This document shows positions 20,582-21,718 of a stretch of DNA of 21,718 nt, piece by piece. The position numbers were made by a program, and so were the translations under genes. The notes under the pieces were generated by a model. It worked only from the letters and a program-made list of their open reading frames with translations. It was not told where the DNA came from and made no database searches. The DNA is from Verrucomicrobia subdivision 6 bacterium. GTDB lineage: Bacteria > Verrucomicrobiota > Verrucomicrobiia > Methylacidiphilales > Verrucolacustridaceae. The stretch is from positions 1-21,718 of the forward strand of contig CAMBGW010000011.1 of NCBI GenBank assembly GCA_945866245.1. The letters run 5' to 3'. Within the stretch, counting starts at the first letter, position 1. Every line of letters begins with the position of its first letter.

Positions 20582-21210
20582 GAGGCTACCTCCACTGCTG
20601 CCGCCTTTGGCGGACGTTTCTTGCCACGAAGTTCAAGAATTTGTGTTCGGGTGCGAAGTTTTGAAAGGGCATCCACCGTGGCCTTGACCACATTAGCTGC
20701 ATTGCTCGATCCCATCGACTTGGCCAACACATCCTTTACCCCTGCCGCCTCAAGGACCGAACGTACACCACCACCGGCAATCAATCCTGTGCCAAGGGAC
20801 GCAGGTCGCAAGAGGACACGCCCGCCGCCAAAAGAGCCATTGACCTCATGGGGCAAAGTGCTTGGTCCAATATTATAGGGCAGAAGATTCTTCTTTGCGT
20901 TCTCCGTCCCTTTACGGATGGCCTCAGAGACCTCTCTCGCCTTGCCAAAGCCCACACCCACCTTCCCTTTTTTGTCACCCACCACAAGGAGGGCGCTGAA
21001 GCTAAAACGCCGTCCACCTTTCACCACCTTGGCGCAACGGTTTACGAAGACAACTTTCTCAAACATATCGGACGGAGTCCGAGTACGCTCACGACGGTTC
21101 GTCGTGGGTTCAGACTTCGGAATAAATTCCGAAGTCTTTAAAAATGCTTTTTCCACCACAACTTCCGCGGGAAGCGTGGGGTCAATTTCAACGGGGGGGA
21201 CTGCGCTCAT
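20578..21210 (-). CDS. rpsE: 30S ribosomal protein S5 with N-terminal extension
   Basis: S5 takes part in decoding fidelity and translocation. The protein has 210 residues against about 165 normally. The core begins near FEKVVFVNRCAKVVKGGRRF (about residue 50) and includes GVGFGKAREVSEAIRKG, LPHEVNGSFGGGRVLLRPA and GVRSVLEAAGVKDVLAKS. The first 45 residues are an acidic-then-basic extension, and about 15 residues are added at the C-terminus (GKKRPPKAAA). ATG 21210 has GAGGT as a Shine-Dalgarno, so the long start is well supported. It sits between rplR and rplO. Confidence 0.96.
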   Translation of the reverse strand: MSAVPPVEIDPTLPAEVVVEKAFLKTSEFIPKSEPTTNRRERTRTPSDMFEKVVFVNRCAKVVKGGRRFSFSALLVVGDKKGKVGVGFGKAREVSEAIRKGTENAKKNLLPYNIGPSTLPHEVNGSFGGGRVLLRPASLGTGLIAGGGVRSVLEAAGVKDVLAKSMGSSNAANVVKATVDALSKLRTRTQILELRGKKRPPKAAAVEVAS

Positions 21211-21223
21211 TCCATTTACCTCT

Positions 21224-21589
21224 TTAGAATTTCAAACCAGCTTGCCGAGCCGCCTCAGCAAAGGCTTTGACCTTTCCATGATACAAAAAACCGCCACGGT
21301 CAAACACCACAGCGGAAATTCCTTTTTTCGAAGCCCGTGTCGCCACCTCTTTGCCCATTTGTGCCGCACCGGCCACATTGGCACGAATCCCCTTCTTCAA
21401 GGTTTCTTCTAAAGTCGAAACCGCTGCCAAGGTTTTGCCTGCGGCATCATCAATCACCTGGGCGTAAATATTTTTACCGCTGAAAGAAACACAAAGCCGA
21501 GGCTTGCTGGCGTCTCCGCGCAAACGTAAGCGAATCCGCTTATGAATTCGGATCCGGCGTTCCCTACGTAATTTAGATGGATTAGGCAT
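21224..21589 (-). CDS. rplR: 50S ribosomal protein L18
   Basis: L18 binds 5S rRNA in the large-subunit central protuberance. It has 121 residues: a basic N-terminus (KLRRERRIRIHKRIRLRLRG), PRLCVSFSGKNIYAQVIDD, and the usual C-terminal AVVFDRGGFLYHGKVKAFAEAAR. It follows rplF by 9 nt and precedes rpsE by 13 nt, in normal spc-operon order. Confidence 0.97.
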   Translation of the reverse strand: MPNPSKLRRERRIRIHKRIRLRLRGDASKPRLCVSFSGKNIYAQVIDDAAGKTLAAVSTLEETLKKGIRANVAGAAQMGKEVATRASKKGISAVVFDRGGFLYHGKVKAFAEAARQAGLKF

Positions 21590-21598
21590 AAAGTTCTA

Positions 21599-21718
21599 CT
21601 AGGCAGACTTGCTTTGCGCTGTCTTGCCTTCCTTTCGGCGAATCGTTTCCCCGGCGTATCGCACCCCTTTTCCCTTGTAGGGCTCTGGCGGCGCATACCC
21701 GCGGATATCCGCGCATAC
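21599..21718 (-). CDS. rplF: 50S ribosomal protein L6, C-terminal end only (5' part beyond window)
   Basis: The last 39 residues and the TAG stop are present. The sequence IRGYAPPEPYKGKGVRYAGE followed by TIRRKEGK is the characteristic L6 C-terminal signature (PPEPYKGKG). Its position before rplR matches the spc operon. Confidence 0.95.
   Translation of the reverse strand, partial: VCADIRGYAPPEPYKGKGVRYAGETIRRKEGKTAQSKSA

Noticed and set aside
1..21718. CRISPR arrays, insertion sequences, rRNA genes or phage genes
   Set aside because: Looked for on both strands: no regularly spaced repeats, transposase frames, rRNA motifs or phage proteins were seen.

Overview
The window is a compact bacterial chromosome segment of about 22 kb with moderate GC. 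Verrucomicrobiota is the most likely phylum. This is an inference from gene style: a BamD-like/LptE pair, a LysM/TPR lipoprotein, a CitMHS_2-like antiporter, ribosomal proteins with long basic tails, and a cysteine-poor L36. No single marker here proves it. Genes are densely packed, with many ATGA/GTGA stop-start overlaps and convergent genes that nearly touch or overlap.

Layout. (1) 1-2202, minus strand: the respiratory complex I genes nuoB-nuoC-nuoD, with nuoD running off the left edge and no nuoA before nuoB. (2) 2298-5136, plus: an ion-transporter-superfamily antiporter followed by malQ. (3) 5139-6647, minus: a secreted endonuclease/exonuclease/phosphatase-family protein with a C-terminal OB-like segment. 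(4) 6735-9370, plus: a protein with five or more WG repeats fused to a BamD-like TPR domain, overlapping an LptE-like lipoprotein gene. This looks like an outer-membrane biogenesis pair. (5) 9347-12229, minus: a DUF4239 membrane protein, a DusB-like dihydrouridine synthase and a short-chain dehydrogenase. (6) 12373-12445, minus: tRNA-Ala(GGC), with an 18-bp copy of its 3' end lying 83 bp away. (7) 12537-14362, plus: a TPR/LysM lipoprotein, a coiled-coil tail-anchored protein and a small tail-anchored protein. (8) 14377-21718, minus: the spc and alpha ribosomal operons, read right to left as rplF(partial)-rplR-rpsE-rplO-secY-map-rpmJ-rpsM-rpsK-rpsD-rpoA-rplQ. rpmD, adk and infA are absent from their usual places.

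Two signals stand out beyond gene content. The rpsD-rpoA intergenic region can fold into two stable hairpins whose apical loops are perfectly complementary over 6 nt (GCUACC/GGUAGC). This is a candidate kissing-loop regulatory RNA in the alpha operon. Second, most genes that begin a transcription unit have no Shine-Dalgarno sequence. Instead they carry sigma70-like hexamers placed so that transcription would start at, or a few bases from, the start codon, which suggests leaderless mRNAs. Several operon-internal genes (nuoD, dus, rpsD, rpsE) do have Shine-Dalgarno sequences.
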